DNA of 64,000 nucleotides from Halicephalobus mephisto (lineage: Eukaryota; Nematoda; Chromadorea; Rhabditida; Panagrolaimidae). A program made the position numbers and the translations under genes. The notes under the pieces are model-generated. The model made no database searches. It saw only the letters and a program-made list of their open reading frames with translations, and was not told the DNA's origin. The stretch is taken from NCBI GenBank assembly GCA_009193035.1, contig SWDT01000144.1, positions 1 through 64,000 on the forward strand, written 5' to 3'. Below, piece by piece: positions 10,248 through 22,503 of the stretch (the stretch's first letter is position 1; each line of letters opens with the position of its first letter).

Positions 10248-12037
10248 TCAGCTAAAACTTGGGGGAAAATTATCATCATCTTCGTCGGTCATGACGTTGA
10301 AGATACCTCTGTCCTCCTCCGTGCTTGCTCTTCTCAGGTCCTGATTTGAAGCAGTTTTATCAAATTCGGTTAGTTGCTTTTCGAAAATGTCCTTCATAGC
10401 AACATCTCCGATTCCTCCGACATCGGTGCAATTATAGTGGAAGCTGACATCGGTTGGATAAACGACTCCGTCTCCTCTGACTAAAGTGATAGGAACAGCC
10501 ACTTTGGAAATACTGTTCTCCTCATCATAGAAGTACTTGACGATCCTTGGGTGGCTGTTAGCAAGTTGGAGGACACTTCTGGGTGCGGGAACTTTGACCC
10601 TCATAAATCCATCGTTAGCAGCTTCTACATGAGCAGTTAGAAGACCAAACCAGACGTTGAGATCTCCGCCGAGTCCGGAACCTCTCATTTCGATGTATGA
10701 GTTGTTTTCGCTCGTTCCTCCCATGTCCACCGTTGTGACGATAGGGATCGGAGTAACGGGGTCCTTCGTCAAGCCTAGAGCTTCGTAGAATTTAAGTTCG
10801 CAGAAATCAGCTTCTACAGTAATCCAAGCAATTGAGTCCAGGGCTTCATGATGAGTAAGAGTGTGGGCATGGACCTCCCGTTGGACGATCTGAGTACCCG
10901 AAAGCGACCAATAAGCGACTCCATTTATTTGGAAAGCGACTCTGTGTAGCTGAGCGACGAACTCCATCGAGTTAGGATCTAGGATGACATTGCCATCGTC
11001 GATTTTCCTGATAGTCAAGTTAGGCGTACAAACTCCAGTCAAACAATCCACTAATCTGACGACATCACCGTATTTGATAAATCCGTCTTCGCTCACAAAG
11101 GAATCTTCCTCGTGATCAACATCTTCAAGAGCAACTGGAAGGAATCAAGTAAGACATTGAAAATATTGAATCCTCACCGAGATAAATGTAAAAACAGCTC
11201 CACTTCCCCTGATTCCCGACAATAGTGTCGCCTTGGACGTACATGTACTTCGTAGCGAAAGTTTGACATCGAGTTCGTTGACAAACAGCCACTTTCATTC
11301 CAGACTTCAAGCGGACGTATCCAGTATCCACAGTTGCCGACGACTGCTTCTTCGGTGGCTTGCTGATGACATGAATCGGGGTCGTTTCGAAAACACCCAA
11401 GTGTCTGAGAGGATTCAGGGTTGTCGGGCCTCGGAAAGCCTCAATCGACAAAGTCATGCGGAAATATTTCCTTTTGTCGGCATTACTGATGTGCAATCCA
11501 GATCCAAGGAGTTCATTCTAAAATCCAAAATGTAGTCTCATGTAAAATCAAGAATTTCCACGTGGAAATTGAAAGTTAAGTTTTATATAAAATTTCCATA
11601 TAAAAACAAACTTACATAATAGGACGCGTTAACCAAAGCAAATTCAATGTTCGAAGACAGATGAGTTTGATGATCGTTCAAGCCTAGCTCACAGTACCAT
11701 CGGAGATTCTCGTTCAGAATCGATCCTCGATGACTCAGAGGGGAATTGTTGTTTTCCTGGCTTTTCGAGATTTCATCAGCACATCTCTTCCATCCGGGTC
11801 CGCCGATGTACACGATGGGCGGAGGACAAAAGAACCTAGAAAATTTAAGCAATGAAATGACGAATAATTGAAATTTCACCTTTTTTCTCTTCCGTAAGAC
11901 CTCTGAACAAGTCTGGGATAAAGTGTCCGGATGATCACATTGTGGGCATCTGGATCTCGTAAATAGACAGTTAACTTCTGCTGGATTATCGGATCTGGAT
12001 CACCAAACTGAATACTTGAAACAGGCGCAGTGGACAT
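10248..12037 (-). CDS. lag-1: CSL-family DNA-binding transcription factor (Notch pathway)
   Basis: Four exons, complement(11880..12037, 11616..11835, 11178..11517, 10248..11134), total about 534 residues. The product matches CSL proteins (CBF1/Su(H)/LAG-1) along its length. The N-terminal Rel-homology domain has QRSYGREKRFFCPPP, the signature DNA-contact loop of the family. HISNADKRKYF and VISKPPKKQS follow, then RTRCQTFATKYMYVQG at the start of the beta-trefoil domain, and a C-terminal IPT-like domain with VPITLVRGDGVVYPT. CSL proteins bind sites of the GTGGGAA type and convert Notch (LIN-12/GLP-1) signals into transcription. The start is the first ATG in the frame; C. elegans LAG-1 is longer, so further upstream exons are possible. 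It is divergently paired with the helicase at 12341. The sequence is well diverged from vertebrate CSL, but C. elegans has a single CSL gene, so orthology is likely. Confidence 0.88.
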
Positions 12038-12340
12038 CTTCACACCTACTTTTCCCAAATACCAGCGCGAGAGGGTCCCACGACTGGTCAATCACCTTCC
12101 ACATGAAATTATTCCGGAACTCTCGACACGAAAACCTGAATCAGGTATGAACACTTGCCTTTGGCGCTCTCCATCACTTTGTTTTTCCCCTACTTATTTA
12201 CTGCTTTTTTAAATCCGTTATTTTTTTATCCCCCCATCTTTATATATAAATCTCAGTAATTTCAGGTTGGTGCGGTCAACGCAAGTACTAATCTAAGATT
12301 TGGTTTAAATTTTGCTGAATCTTAAACTACTCAAGCAACC
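12038..12340. promoter_or_regulatory. Shared divergent promoter region of lag-1 and GLH-type helicase
   Basis: Only about 300 bases separate the two ATGs. On the helicase side an AATTTCAG|G acceptor-like site near 12264 could be a spliced-leader or 5'UTR intron acceptor. Core promoter elements cannot be assigned by eye. Confidence 0.5.
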
Positions 12341-15300
12341 ATGAATCAAGGCGGATTCGGCAGTCTTCGTGGTGGATTCAGTATTCGAGGACGATTCTCT
12401 TCAAATCCCAGCTCGAACACTGATACAACTAATGGTAGCTGGAGTACTGGTCAAGTCCCCAAAGACAACGTTAATGCTGATGCTACGAATGATTGGAGTG
12501 CTCCAACCAATGAAGGTACTGGGACCACTACTAGAGGCGGATTCGGAAGTGGCCGTGCTGGCTTTGGTAGCAGTCGTGGTGGATTCAGTGCTCGAGGTGG
12601 ATTTGGAAACACTTTAACCAATTCAAATTCCAATGCAAACACTGATATGACTGCCAGCGGTGATTGGAATGCTGCTCATATTCCCAAGCCCAACGCCAAC
12701 GCTGATGTTACGAATGATTGGGGTGCTCCAGCTAATGAGAGTACAGGCAGTACCAGAGGTAAATTTGGGAGTAGTCGTGGTACTTTCGGAAGTGGACGTG
12801 GTGGATTATCCAGTTCTGGCGGTGGATTCGGTACTCGAGGCGGATTCGGAAACTCTTCATTCAGTTCCAACATCAACGCAAATGCTGGTGCGACTAGTGG
12901 TAACTGGGGTACCACTCAAGTTCCCAAGGACAGTACCAACACTAACCCTACAAATGATTGGAATGCCCCATCTAATGAGAACAATGGCGCTACTACTACC
13001 CGAGGTGGATTCGGAAATAGCCGTGGTGGGTTTGGCACCCGAGGCGGATTTGGAACCACTTCAAGCAGTTTAAATCCCAGAGTGAATACCAGCACTGCTC
13101 CCAGTAATGATTGGGGTGCTATTCAAAGTCCCAATACCAACACTGATGCTGCAAATGACTGGAGTGCCTCAGCCAAAGATGGCACAGCTACTGTTGGTAC
13201 CAGAGGTGGATTTGGAAGTAGCCGCGGTGGATTGGGAACCGTGCGTGGAGGATTCAGCAATAGTCGTGGTGGATTCGGAAACTCTTCAACTAGTTCAAAC
13301 GCCAACGAGACTTGTGGTGATGGAAATGCTGCTCAAGTTCCCAGAGACAATGTCAGTACTGATGCTGCAAGTGGTTGGAATACTTCAGCTAATGAAAGCG
13401 CTAATGCCAGAGGTGGATTTGCACGAGGTCGCGGTGGATTTGGAAGTATCCGTGGTGGATTCAGTAGTGTTGGAGGTGAGCCTTCTGATCAAGGATCAAC
13501 TACTGGAGGTATGTTTTCGATTTCTTCATATTCTGCTAACATTTGCAGGTGGTCGAGGAGCTTTTAATGGCTTCGGAAGAGGTGGTTCAGATGTATTTGC
13601 TTCCGCTGGACGTGGTGCTGGGATTGCCAACAGAGGAGGATTGAATGCTGTACAGATCAATACTTCACGCAGTGGAAGTGGCGCAAATCGTGAACCAATT
13701 GGGAACTCTCGTGGTGGATTTGGAGCTGGTCGTGGCGGTATTGAAGGCACTCGAGTTGGCTTTGGTATGAATTCTAACAAATTTACTGGTGAAGAAACTA
13801 CAAGTACTACGAATAATTGGGGTACTACTACCAATAGTTTCGGTAGTGGAAATGATGCTGCAAAGATCCCGAAATCTTTTGACCTTCGTGACAAGTTCCA
13901 ACAAAGTGAAGCCGTTGGTAATAATTCTGGTACTGAAAGACGTGTAAGATACGTTCCTATTGTCAGAGAAACCGATGCCCTTTTCGCAGAAGATCAAGTT
14001 GTGGGTGAGAAATATGCCAACGTCATTGATGAAGATGAGGAAGTTGTGGTTGAGGATTTCGTTGGTGAAGTGATGACCCTTGGGTTAGTTTCAGCTATTA
14101 ATCCTTCTACTCTTTGTTTTCAGAAGATGGGAAGAAGCTGAATTTGAGCCTGAAATTGTTGCAAATCTCAAGAAGTGCAATTACATCAGACCTCGCAAGA
14201 TTCAGACCGCTGCGATTCCGTTCATTATCGATTGCTTCGACGTCAAAGGTCATGCGGAGACTGGCTCGGGAAAGACAGCTGCCTATTTGCTGCCCATTCT
14301 GGATATGTGTATCAAGGCTAAGATTCAGAAGGAATTCACTTCTGCTCCAAATTCCCCGTATGCCATTATTATCGCACCAACTCGTGAGCTTGTCCTTCAA
14401 ATCAGTGAACAAGCTAGGAAGTTTGCCAGTGGCACCAATGTATCGGTTGCGAAGGCTTATGGACAATATAGCATGGGTTTGAATGCTAGAGAGATTCGCT
14501 CTGGATGTGACATTCTTTGTGCTGCTCCTGGAAGACTGAAGCACTTTGTGACGAACAATGAAATTAGTTTGGACGCTGTCAAGTTCTTGGTCATCGATGA
14601 AGCCGACCGTTTGATTCTCGAGAATACGTTCTTAGATGATATCAAAGCCGTTACCGAGCATGAGGGATTTCCGAGCGTATGTTGTTTTTGTCCACGCTGA
14701 TTTTTCGCTTATTTTTCAGAAAGAGAATCGTCAAACACTCGTCTTTAGTGCTACATTCCCAGAAGAGATGAAGCGAGCTACAGAAGAGTTTCTGAAATCT
14801 GATGCTGTTTTTATTACAAACAAGAAAAATCTTGTTAACAAGAGGATTGTTCAAGACTTCAAACTCGTGACTGGAAACAAACTTGATGACTTGACGGATA
14901 TGTTGGAAAAGGAAGTCGGTGCTGTTGGGGGAGATGCTACGAAAATTCGTCGTACTTTGATTTTCACGAACACAAAGAAATTGAGTGATTTCGTTGCTAT
15001 CCATTTGTGCAACAAGGGAATCAAGGCTTCTTGCATCAACGGAGATCGCAGTCAGCAGTTACGTGAAGAAGCTTTGGGGCAGTTCCGCAGAGGTGAAGTT
15101 GCTGTCTTGGTCTCAACAGACGTTTGTTGTCGTGGAATTGACATCAAGCATTTAGATCATGTTATTAACTATGATATTCCCGGTGAACTTAACCAGTACA
15201 TCCATAGAATCGGACGTACTGGAAGAATTTGTCAAGGATACGCCACTACTTTTGTCACTGATCCGTGCGAGCCTATCGTCCAAGAAATTGCTCAGGTTAT

Positions 15301-15442
15301 TCGTGAGAGCGGCAAAGAAATGCCCCAGTCATTGTCCAAGTTGCTTGATAGCAACATCCAGCCTCAATTTTTTGCAAGTGTTGATAATGCTACTAATAGT
15401 GTGGTTGAGATGGTAGCTCCTGTTCCGAATCAGGACTGGTAG
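12341..15442 (+). CDS. GLH/Vasa-type DEAD-box RNA helicase with long GGF-repeat N-terminus
   Basis: Four exons, 12341..13508, 13549..14083, 14124..14676 and 14720..15442, total about 992 residues. Residues 1 to about 500 are low-complexity repeats of RGGFGSSRGGF type alternating with NDWSAPTNE-like spacers. The helicase core follows: ETGSGKT (motif I), PTRELVLQ (Ia), DEAD (II), SAT (III), RGID (V) and HRIGRTGR (VI). GRLKHF and KENRQTLVFSATFP resemble C. elegans GLH-1, and the protein ends NQDW, matching the acidic/Trp tail of the Vasa group. These ATP-dependent helicases organise germ granules. The CCHC zinc knuckles of C. elegans GLH proteins are absent; the N-terminus has almost no cysteine. 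Several motifs deviate slightly (APGR where TPGR is usual). A VBH-type Vasa relative is the main alternative. Confidence 0.88.
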
Positions 15443-16008
15443 ATTGTTTTGAATGTTGTTGTTTTGTTAATGAATCATTGTTATATCTTGTGCACTGCTA
15501 AATTGTTGTTTTTTGAATAAATTGAGAATAATATTAGCTACCGATTAAGATTTCCTTAGTCTAGTTGAACTGATAAACGTTGCTTTGTTGTTAAACATGC
15601 ATTGATAGTCTGAGATATCTTGTTTAAGAAAAAGTGGATTTAAAATCGATTTGAATTCCATTTTGGAAAATGATGAAATTTGACATCGATGGCGATGAAT
15701 TTTGTTAATTATTAGTTTTTATAGTAGTCTTTAGGTAAACTCACTACAATAAGAATTAAAATACATTGTGGCTTTTTAAAATTCTAGAAACTAAAAAAAC
15801 AACAAAAAAAGAGGTTTTTCTATTTGTAAAAAATCGAACACTTAAAACGTCATATATGATAAAATGAGAGAAATCAACAACTATGTGTCTTTCTTGTGCT
15901 TTTGGTTGACTTATAAAAATGTCTTCGGAAAATCATTCGTATCATTAAACAAATAAATTTCATCATTGTTCTATTTTTAAACATCTGTTTATAGTTCTTG
16001 TAGCGGGG
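15443..16008. other. Intergenic between helicase and P450
   Basis: Contains an AATAAA at about 15516, a likely polyadenylation signal of the helicase, and then AT-rich spacer. No gene seen. Confidence 0.6.
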
Positions 16009-18187
16009 ATGATGAAATTCGATATTCATAAAATTGGTCCTGGAGAACTGATTGTTTTCTTTGGGATTTATATTTATATTTTATTTAAAATATTTTCAAT
16101 TATTTTTGCTTTTTTGGTTTTATTTGGGTCTTTGGGAGCGTTTTATTAGTAAGTTTCATAAATGTTGTTTTTAAAGTAATATAATTATTTTAGTCACTTG
16201 GATCGGTATAATGAATACTGGCGTAAAAGGGGCATTTCGGGTCCTAGAGGGAACTTTTACAACGGCAGCTTGGTGGATCTCTTGAAATCCACTCATGAAT
16301 TCGACAAAGTCAATGTTGAAAAATATGGGAAGATCTTTGGAAGTGTTTTGAATGGAGTGCCGGATCTGTTAATTCAAGATTTGGATTTATTGAAGGAGAT
16401 TTTAATCAAGAATTTTGATTATTTTCCTGATAAACCTGAATTTGGGAATGCTAGTAAAAACGACTTACGAGCTTCGTTTTTGATCGCAAAGAAAGGAGAT
16501 GATTGGAGAAGAATCCGACGACGAATTACTCCTGCTTTTACTTCTGGGAAAATAAAAAAACTAATTCCAGCAATGCAATTTTGTTCGAACGAATTGATCA
16601 AACATCTAGAAAAATACGCTGAAGACGGGATTGATGTTCCTTTAAAAGAGTAAGTCCTTGATTGCTTGAATTTACTGCATCGTGGGGTCCATGTCCAAGA
16701 CAAAGAGATACTAAAACTATTTCATATATCAGCAAAAAATATAGCAACAATCAAAACGTCATCATTCCTCAGTAGTTTCCAGCTACTTGGAATTTGGACT
16801 TTTCGCTTTGGGACCACGTGAAAGATGGGAAGATATTCAAACTTTTTAACACATAAACAGTAACACACAAAAATGAAAGAAATTAAAAATAAAAAGATAA
16901 TAACGCAACTGGTACTGGATGTCCTTCAACCTACAGTAAGCCGACTGATTCTCAGAGGTTTGCACTCTGGGGCTGTGCTTTCTAGGTCGGGCGCGCTTTA
17001 TTTGGAAAAATCCTAATTGAGTAATATTAACCCTTGACTTTTATTTTTAGTGTACTGTCGAAATTGACAATGAACATCATGGGAAGAACAGTGTTCGCTG
17101 CAGATCTGAACAGCTTTGATGAAAACGAAACTTCTCTGTTTTTGCATTATGCGAAGAAGATGTTCCAAGTTTCATTGAAGAATCCAATGGTTCTTTTTAT
17201 AGGTGAGATCATTGTAAGAAGTAATATATAATGTTGTTTTATTTTTAGTGTCTTTTCCCAATCTTGTTTTGGTTTACTCGTGGCTAACTGGAAAGACCGG
17301 CTTCCAAGACGATGTGATAGACTACTTTACTGAATCTTTGACAAATATAATGGAACAGAGACTAAAAGATCCACAAGCAGCAGAGGTTAGTTAATTTCAA
17401 TGGTTTTTATATAAAAATGTTTTTGCAGAAATACAACGATGCCTTTCAACTTCTTCTGAACGCTCTAGATGACAATGAAAAGATTCGAGTAACCACAGAA
17501 GACGCTGATATCATATCTGAAGCGATTTTCCAAACAGAATCTCCCAAAAATGAACAATCACTTTCAAAAATCGAGGTTTTAGCTCAGTTACTTCTGTTTC
17601 TGGCCGCAGGATATGAGACAACTGCAAGTACCCTCCATTTCGTCTGCTACATTCTGTCCCGAAAACCAAATGTTCAACAAAAGCTTCGAGAAGAGGTACT
17701 ACAGGTCTTGAACGGAAGAGAAGCCATAGACTACGAAGACATGTCGAAATTACAGTATCTCAGTCAAGTCATTTCTGAAACTCTCAGAATGTATCCTTCG
17801 ATAATCAGATCCGGTAGGGTTTGTAAAAAAGATACAGTAATCAATGGGATCGAGTTCCAAAAGGGGAATTCTGTCAGCTACAATATCTATAATATTCATC
17901 ACGATCCTGATTATTACCCAGATCCTTTTGAATTCGATCCAGAGAGGTTTTCTCCAGAAAACAAGAACTCCAGACATCCACTAGCTTATCTGCCGTTCGG
18001 AGCAGGACCTAGGAACTGCCTTGGCATGCGATTTGCGGAATTTGAGATGAAATTAGCCCTTGCCGATCTCGTCAAAAATTATAACTTTCTACCAAGTGAA
18101 GAAATGCCCGGATTGCCAGTCCCTATCACGAGTGAAGCTTTTCTGAAGCCAACTGTCGAACTAAAGTGCAAAATCGAAAAACTTTAA
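16009..18187 (+). CDS. Cytochrome P450, CYP3-clan (CYP13/CYP25-like)
   Basis: Five exons, 16009..16148, 16194..16649, 17051..17202, 17249..17385 and 17429..18187, about 547 residues. The first exon encodes a hydrophobic ER anchor. YNEYWRKRGISGP follows, a proline-rich hinge typical of nematode CYP13 and CYP25 proteins. WRRIRRRITPAF is the C-helix, AAGYETT the oxygen-activation motif of helix I, ETLRMYP the ExxR motif, and FGAGPRNCLG the haem loop with the axial cysteine near residue 485. All catalytic landmarks are intact. Such enzymes oxidise xenobiotics or endogenous lipids in the ER membrane; the substrate is unknown. The 401-base third intron is large for this locus; the other introns are near 45 bases. 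Confidence 0.9.
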
Positions 18188-19475
18188 TTTTTAAAAATTC
18201 TTTTCTTTCCTAATTCATTCAGAAAAATTGTATTCTATTCATAATTAAAATTCCATAGAAAGTTTAAAAAAAATTTTTAAAATTGAAAATAGATCTTTTT
18301 TATGAAAATTCCAGAAATAATTTACAATAAAATGGTTTTTTAATTGACAAAAATAAGTTTTAAAAGTAATTTTATTTTTATTTCAATGAGTATATTATCA
18401 TTGGTTTAAAAACAGTAGTCTGTAAAGACCGAACATCAGAAGAAATCGGAAGAATCAAATTATCCGAATTAATTTAAAAGTTTCAAAATAACGAGTTATC
18501 ACAAACATTATTTTTTAATTTATCCATTGACATTGTTCCGTACATATTTCACAAGTTACGAAAATAAATATCCTTGCTCTTAGGTTATGTCAATTTAATT
18601 TATATATTATTGTTTACTAATATAAAAATTGTAAACATCATTCTTCAAAAATGACAGTGTCGTGGAACACGAAGCTGTCCGAAATCCATAGAAATCCGTT
18701 TGTCTTTGAAAGCAAGTTGAGTGAGACTCAGAACCCCGATATTTAAGGAAGCTGCTAAATCCCTCGTCACCACGTGGCAGAGAAGCATGTATTATTACTA
18801 CTTAAGTTTCTCTAACGTCTTGTCATTGTGTTTGTTCTTTATGTTAATCTGTTATTCCAGATTTAATTACTCAGTTTTGAGGACACATATTGTGCTGTAT
18901 TAGAGTAAAGATGATGGGGTATCCCCCGTCAGGCTACAGTAAACTGCGAATTACGTCAAAGTTCATAACAAACAAAGATCCATATGCAAAAGAAGGAGTA
19001 ACTTTTGTTCCTTTAACAATTGCAACTATGACTACCATCTGCGATTTTAAAAAAACTTTCAACTTGATAAAAGATAAAAACACAATTGCGACAATTTACA
19101 AGAATATTTGAAATTCCGAAAAAAAATAAAACGAATTTGCCGCAGAAAAATCGTAACATTTGACAAAAGTTACGGTCAACAAAAAAGTGGGATATTCCGT
19201 TTTATATTGTTACAAAGTTTATATGAAATTTCGTGACAAAATGCTACATCCAGAACATGGACCTTCTGTTGTGTAATGGTACAGAAAGATTACGAACTCT
19301 TCCGTCAGGAGATATCACCCACAAGTTTTGTTTTTGTGTGAGAATTCAGAGAAAGAGTAATTTGATGTTGTTGGGATTTGAAGAGACGCCATACAGATGG
19401 GGCTCCCTGAATTGTTAGTCTTAGCACGATTACCGTAACCTTACGAGGTTTATGTTATTATGTGGTTGTTATGTT
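18188..19475. other. Intergenic, possible retroelement debris
   Basis: Contains a few short open frames (for example 18721-18903, 18890-19111 and 19233-19418 on +) that resemble no family I know. The last abuts the LTR-like repeat at 19476, so this stretch could be internal sequence of a degraded element, but no gag, protease, RT or integrase motif is visible. Confidence 0.35.
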
Positions 19476-19735
19476 TGTGATGTAGGCACAAAGATCGGAC
19501 TTAAACCGGAACGGCCTAGACAGGATGCCCAAAGCTCCGCCCAGTCAGCCGACGCCTGTGAAGTGAGACTAAAGTGTTAGAGAGTCAGTCTTTGAGAAAT
19601 TCCAGCTTTAGACGGGTCCGAGTTTGACTTCGGTCAAACGAGGATCCTTCCTCTTTTGTTTTATGCTTATGTTAAGATAAACAAGCTTAATTGCTAAATA
19701 GTAGGAACCAACAGTTTTCCGTCCAACCAAGAACA
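19476..19735. repeat. Dispersed LTR-like repeat R2, copy B
   Basis: Second copy of the repeat at 214-470, same orientation. The TTCG-capped 7-bp hairpin is conserved at 19622-19639, although surrounding bases have diverged. Confidence 0.6.
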
Positions 19736-20430
19736 ACACCCTCTACCTTATTTTACTACAGTGATATAAAATAAGATTGTGACTTGTTCTGTAGAGATTC
19801 CAGTGCCTCTTTCCCTATGTTGCAGCGTCCCTTAGGAAGTCACAACAGACGTTATTTTCCAAATTTCAACATGAGTTCTCCAGAAACTCAACCAGATTTT
19901 AACCATACAGACGAAGGTCTAAAAAATACAAAAATTTATTTCGACAAACTTTAAACATGACGAATTTTAAAAATAAAAGCTAAAAAATTTTGAAAGTTAA
20001 ATTCTTCATATTTGAAAATTCATCAAATATTTGATAATAATTGTTACAGTTATATTAATAGATAATAGTGATCGAATTATGTTAAAAAAGAATGCAATAA
20101 TGAGACAGATATTTACGAAAAATCTGGAAAACATCCTCACAGCATGTATTGGTGGATGAATTGCAAAACTGATTTCCATTTATGTAGAGTTCACTGTTCT
20201 TTCATTCTGCAAATTCCCAACGCTACCCTAGCAACGTGTTAATTCTTGTCTGTCTTTAATTTTGCTATATATTACAAAATTCATCAGTTTGGATTACACA
20301 AAAAACGTATTTATTTACTTTTGAAATTATTAAAAATGACAATTTAATTTCGTTTTCATTACTGGTAGTAAATTATTCATTTTTTTGCCAAACTACAAAC
20401 AGCATTTCTATGAGCTATTTGTTTGTTTAT

Positions 20431-21751
20431 TATAATTTAAGAAATTGATATTTTGTAACTACTTTGTCGAAGATAATTGGGATTTTGTAATTTAATTCTA
20501 TTTAAGTACGGGAATTTAAAATGCACAAACTATTCTACAAACCTCTGATCTTCCTCTTGGTTTTTTCAACTTTATTCTACATCATGTATTTGTATACTGA
20601 TAATTATAACTTCAAAGCTGAATTGATTTCAACATATTTGAAGAGTTTACATCTCATTGACTTCTCCCAAAGGAGATTTGACAAATTTCTTTTCCCAAGA
20701 GCTGCTGGTTGTGTCGGACTTGGAAATCAAATGTTCAAAATAGCATCCCTTTACGGTATCGGACGTTATCCGAACGTCAACAGGACTCCAGGGCTGAATG
20801 AGAATAAACCATGTTTGAAACACTATTTTAATGAATTTTCCGATACATTTCCTAATGTCATAAAACTCGTTGAATTTGACGTGAGTTTTATTCAAAAACC
20901 ATTGTGAGAACAAGTGTTACTTCCAGAATTTAAAAAACAAAACAGCTGCATATACGACATTCGGAAAACGGATATATGAGAATCCAGAGGTGTAGGTACA
21001 TTTGTTTAAACTGTTGCTACTTTTAATTTATTTCCAGCATCCACGACGTACCCGATAAGTATTTAATTATCAACAATGGATACCTCCAAGGAATCAGGTA
21101 CTTTAGTTACGTTATGGGTGAAATCCGTCAGCTGTTCGACTTCCATCCCAACATCAAGGCTCAAGTGGAAGAATATGCAAGTCAACTCTTCGCACTCGAC
21201 GAGTTCTCACACAAGATGTGTGTCCATATACGAACGACTGATTTCCTCAAACACCGGCTATTAGAAACGAGGACGGACTTCCTGATTCCAGCAATGTCGA
21301 CTGTGAGGAACTTCCTTCTAGCAAAGTACGCCGACAGAAAGATTTCACTCATCTTCATTTCTGACAACGAGAAATTTGTAGATTTGCTGAATTTCCCAAA
21401 AGCCGGCTATGTCAACCGTTTACCGTCCGAAGTTGTCTTCTCGAGGAGCAATTATGCACTTTGGGATCAAGTACTGCGATTCTCTGTTGATATCGGCGAG
21501 TGGATGACATTCGCTTCTTGGATAGGTCTGCTGATGACGGAGGGAAAAGATGTTTTCTACAACCGACGTGTTTTCAAGAATATCTCTGAAGACATGGGAC
21601 AAGACTACCTCGACTACGAAAGGTATCCGAAACACTGGAACATTCTGGAGTTAATTAAGTCAAACAAGACTGTGGTTGGTTATTGACAATAGATGGAATT
21701 TCGAAAGATACAGAAGACCCAACTTATGAAAACAAGAAGTTGTCCGTAGTA
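20431..21751. repeat. Inverted duplication, left arm
   Basis: Pairs with 28227-29538 in inverted orientation. The arms include about 90 bases of upstream sequence (TTGTAACTACTTTGTCGAAG region), the whole GT11 gene and about 65 bases of 3' flank. Identity is lower in exon 1 and very high from exon 2 onward. Confidence 0.85.
20521..21686 (+). CDS. GT11-like (fucosyltransferase-fold) glycosyltransferase
   Basis: Three exons, 20521..20880, 20927..20991 and 21038..21686, about 357 residues. The N-terminus has a short cytoplasmic tail and one hydrophobic anchor (FLLVFSTLFYIMYLY), i.e. a type II Golgi topology. GLGNQMFKIASLYGIG is the nucleotide-sugar motif of GT11 alpha-1,2-fucosyltransferases. 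MCVHIRTTDFL corresponds to the HxRRxD motif, with Thr in place of the second Arg. FISDNEKFVD and FASWIGLLMTEGKDVF cover the C-terminal conserved segments. Members transfer fucose to galactose in glycan chains; nematodes have large, mostly uncharacterised expansions, and the substituted Arg leaves activity uncertain. It looks intact, unlike the inverted copy at 28248. Confidence 0.8.
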
Positions 21752-22084
21752 GTGATATCATGTAAGTTTTGGAATTGTGAATTATCGTCCTTTTCTATTC
21801 ATGAGTTATATGAGAAGGGATTCATAATATCCAAAAACGATTAAATGGTCTATATCCTTATGTTATCTAATCTATCTTGATCAATTAGGTTTCATTATCG
21901 TTACGGCGTTTTTACCAAATAAATAAAGCTACTTCATCACTTTTCCCTAAAATGATCTTTGCAATAAGATGCATTGGCTGACATCTAAAATGGGAATTAC
22001 TTCTCTCTAGAGTAACTGTCTTCGATGTATAAGAAGTTCTTCTATATATTTCTTAACATTAATGAACCAAAAGATAATATTCAT

Positions 22085-22390
22085 CTAACTTCCCAAATGT
22101 AATTCTCATATTGGCTGCGGATGCCTGCAACACAGAATCCCGGAATAGTAAATATTGGAGAAGGAACAGATATCACAATAAGATGAAAGTCAAGTACAAA
22201 TGCACTGAACTGAATAAGTAGTAAATACCATTTGTAATGTTTCATGTTCTTTGTTGAATGAAATAAAACACGAATGAACTACCAGAAAGTTGATAATTTT
22301 CGAAATCGAGGTATTTATGTGGAGTCTGAAGCTATACTTGGTTACATCTTCGGAAGTGTATGTATTAAATAAATCTTCATTTAATGATAT
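22085..22390 (-). pseudogene. Srh-like receptor, 5' fragment
   Basis: On the minus strand this reads as the first three TM regions of an Srh protein: a YTSEDVTKYSFRLHINTS-type start, then a HSTKNMKHYKWYLLLIQF-like stretch and FTIPGFCVAGI before TM3. A frameshift separates the first and second parts, and similarity ends abruptly after the TM3 start. It lies immediately downstream of the intact Srh gene at 22504 and is a truncated paralogue. Confidence 0.75.
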
Positions 22391-22503
22391 TGGAAAAAGA
22401 AATAATTAAAATATATACCAAAATCATCTACTTATCTTCGTATTTATATAGCAAACTAATTGCTTGTAAAGGAAACATTCGGGACTATGGTACAAAAGTT
22501 TTT

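Noticed and set aside
12369..14141. Long overlapping frames in the helicase repeat region
   Set aside because: Shadow frames of the GGF repeats and of the helicase core; the chosen frame alone continues into the DEAD-box motifs.
18910..18935. Imperfect GATGGGGTATCCCCCGTC palindrome as a possible RNA gene
   Set aside because: Very short stem-loop without any surrounding RNA-gene structure; no tRNA or snRNA features.
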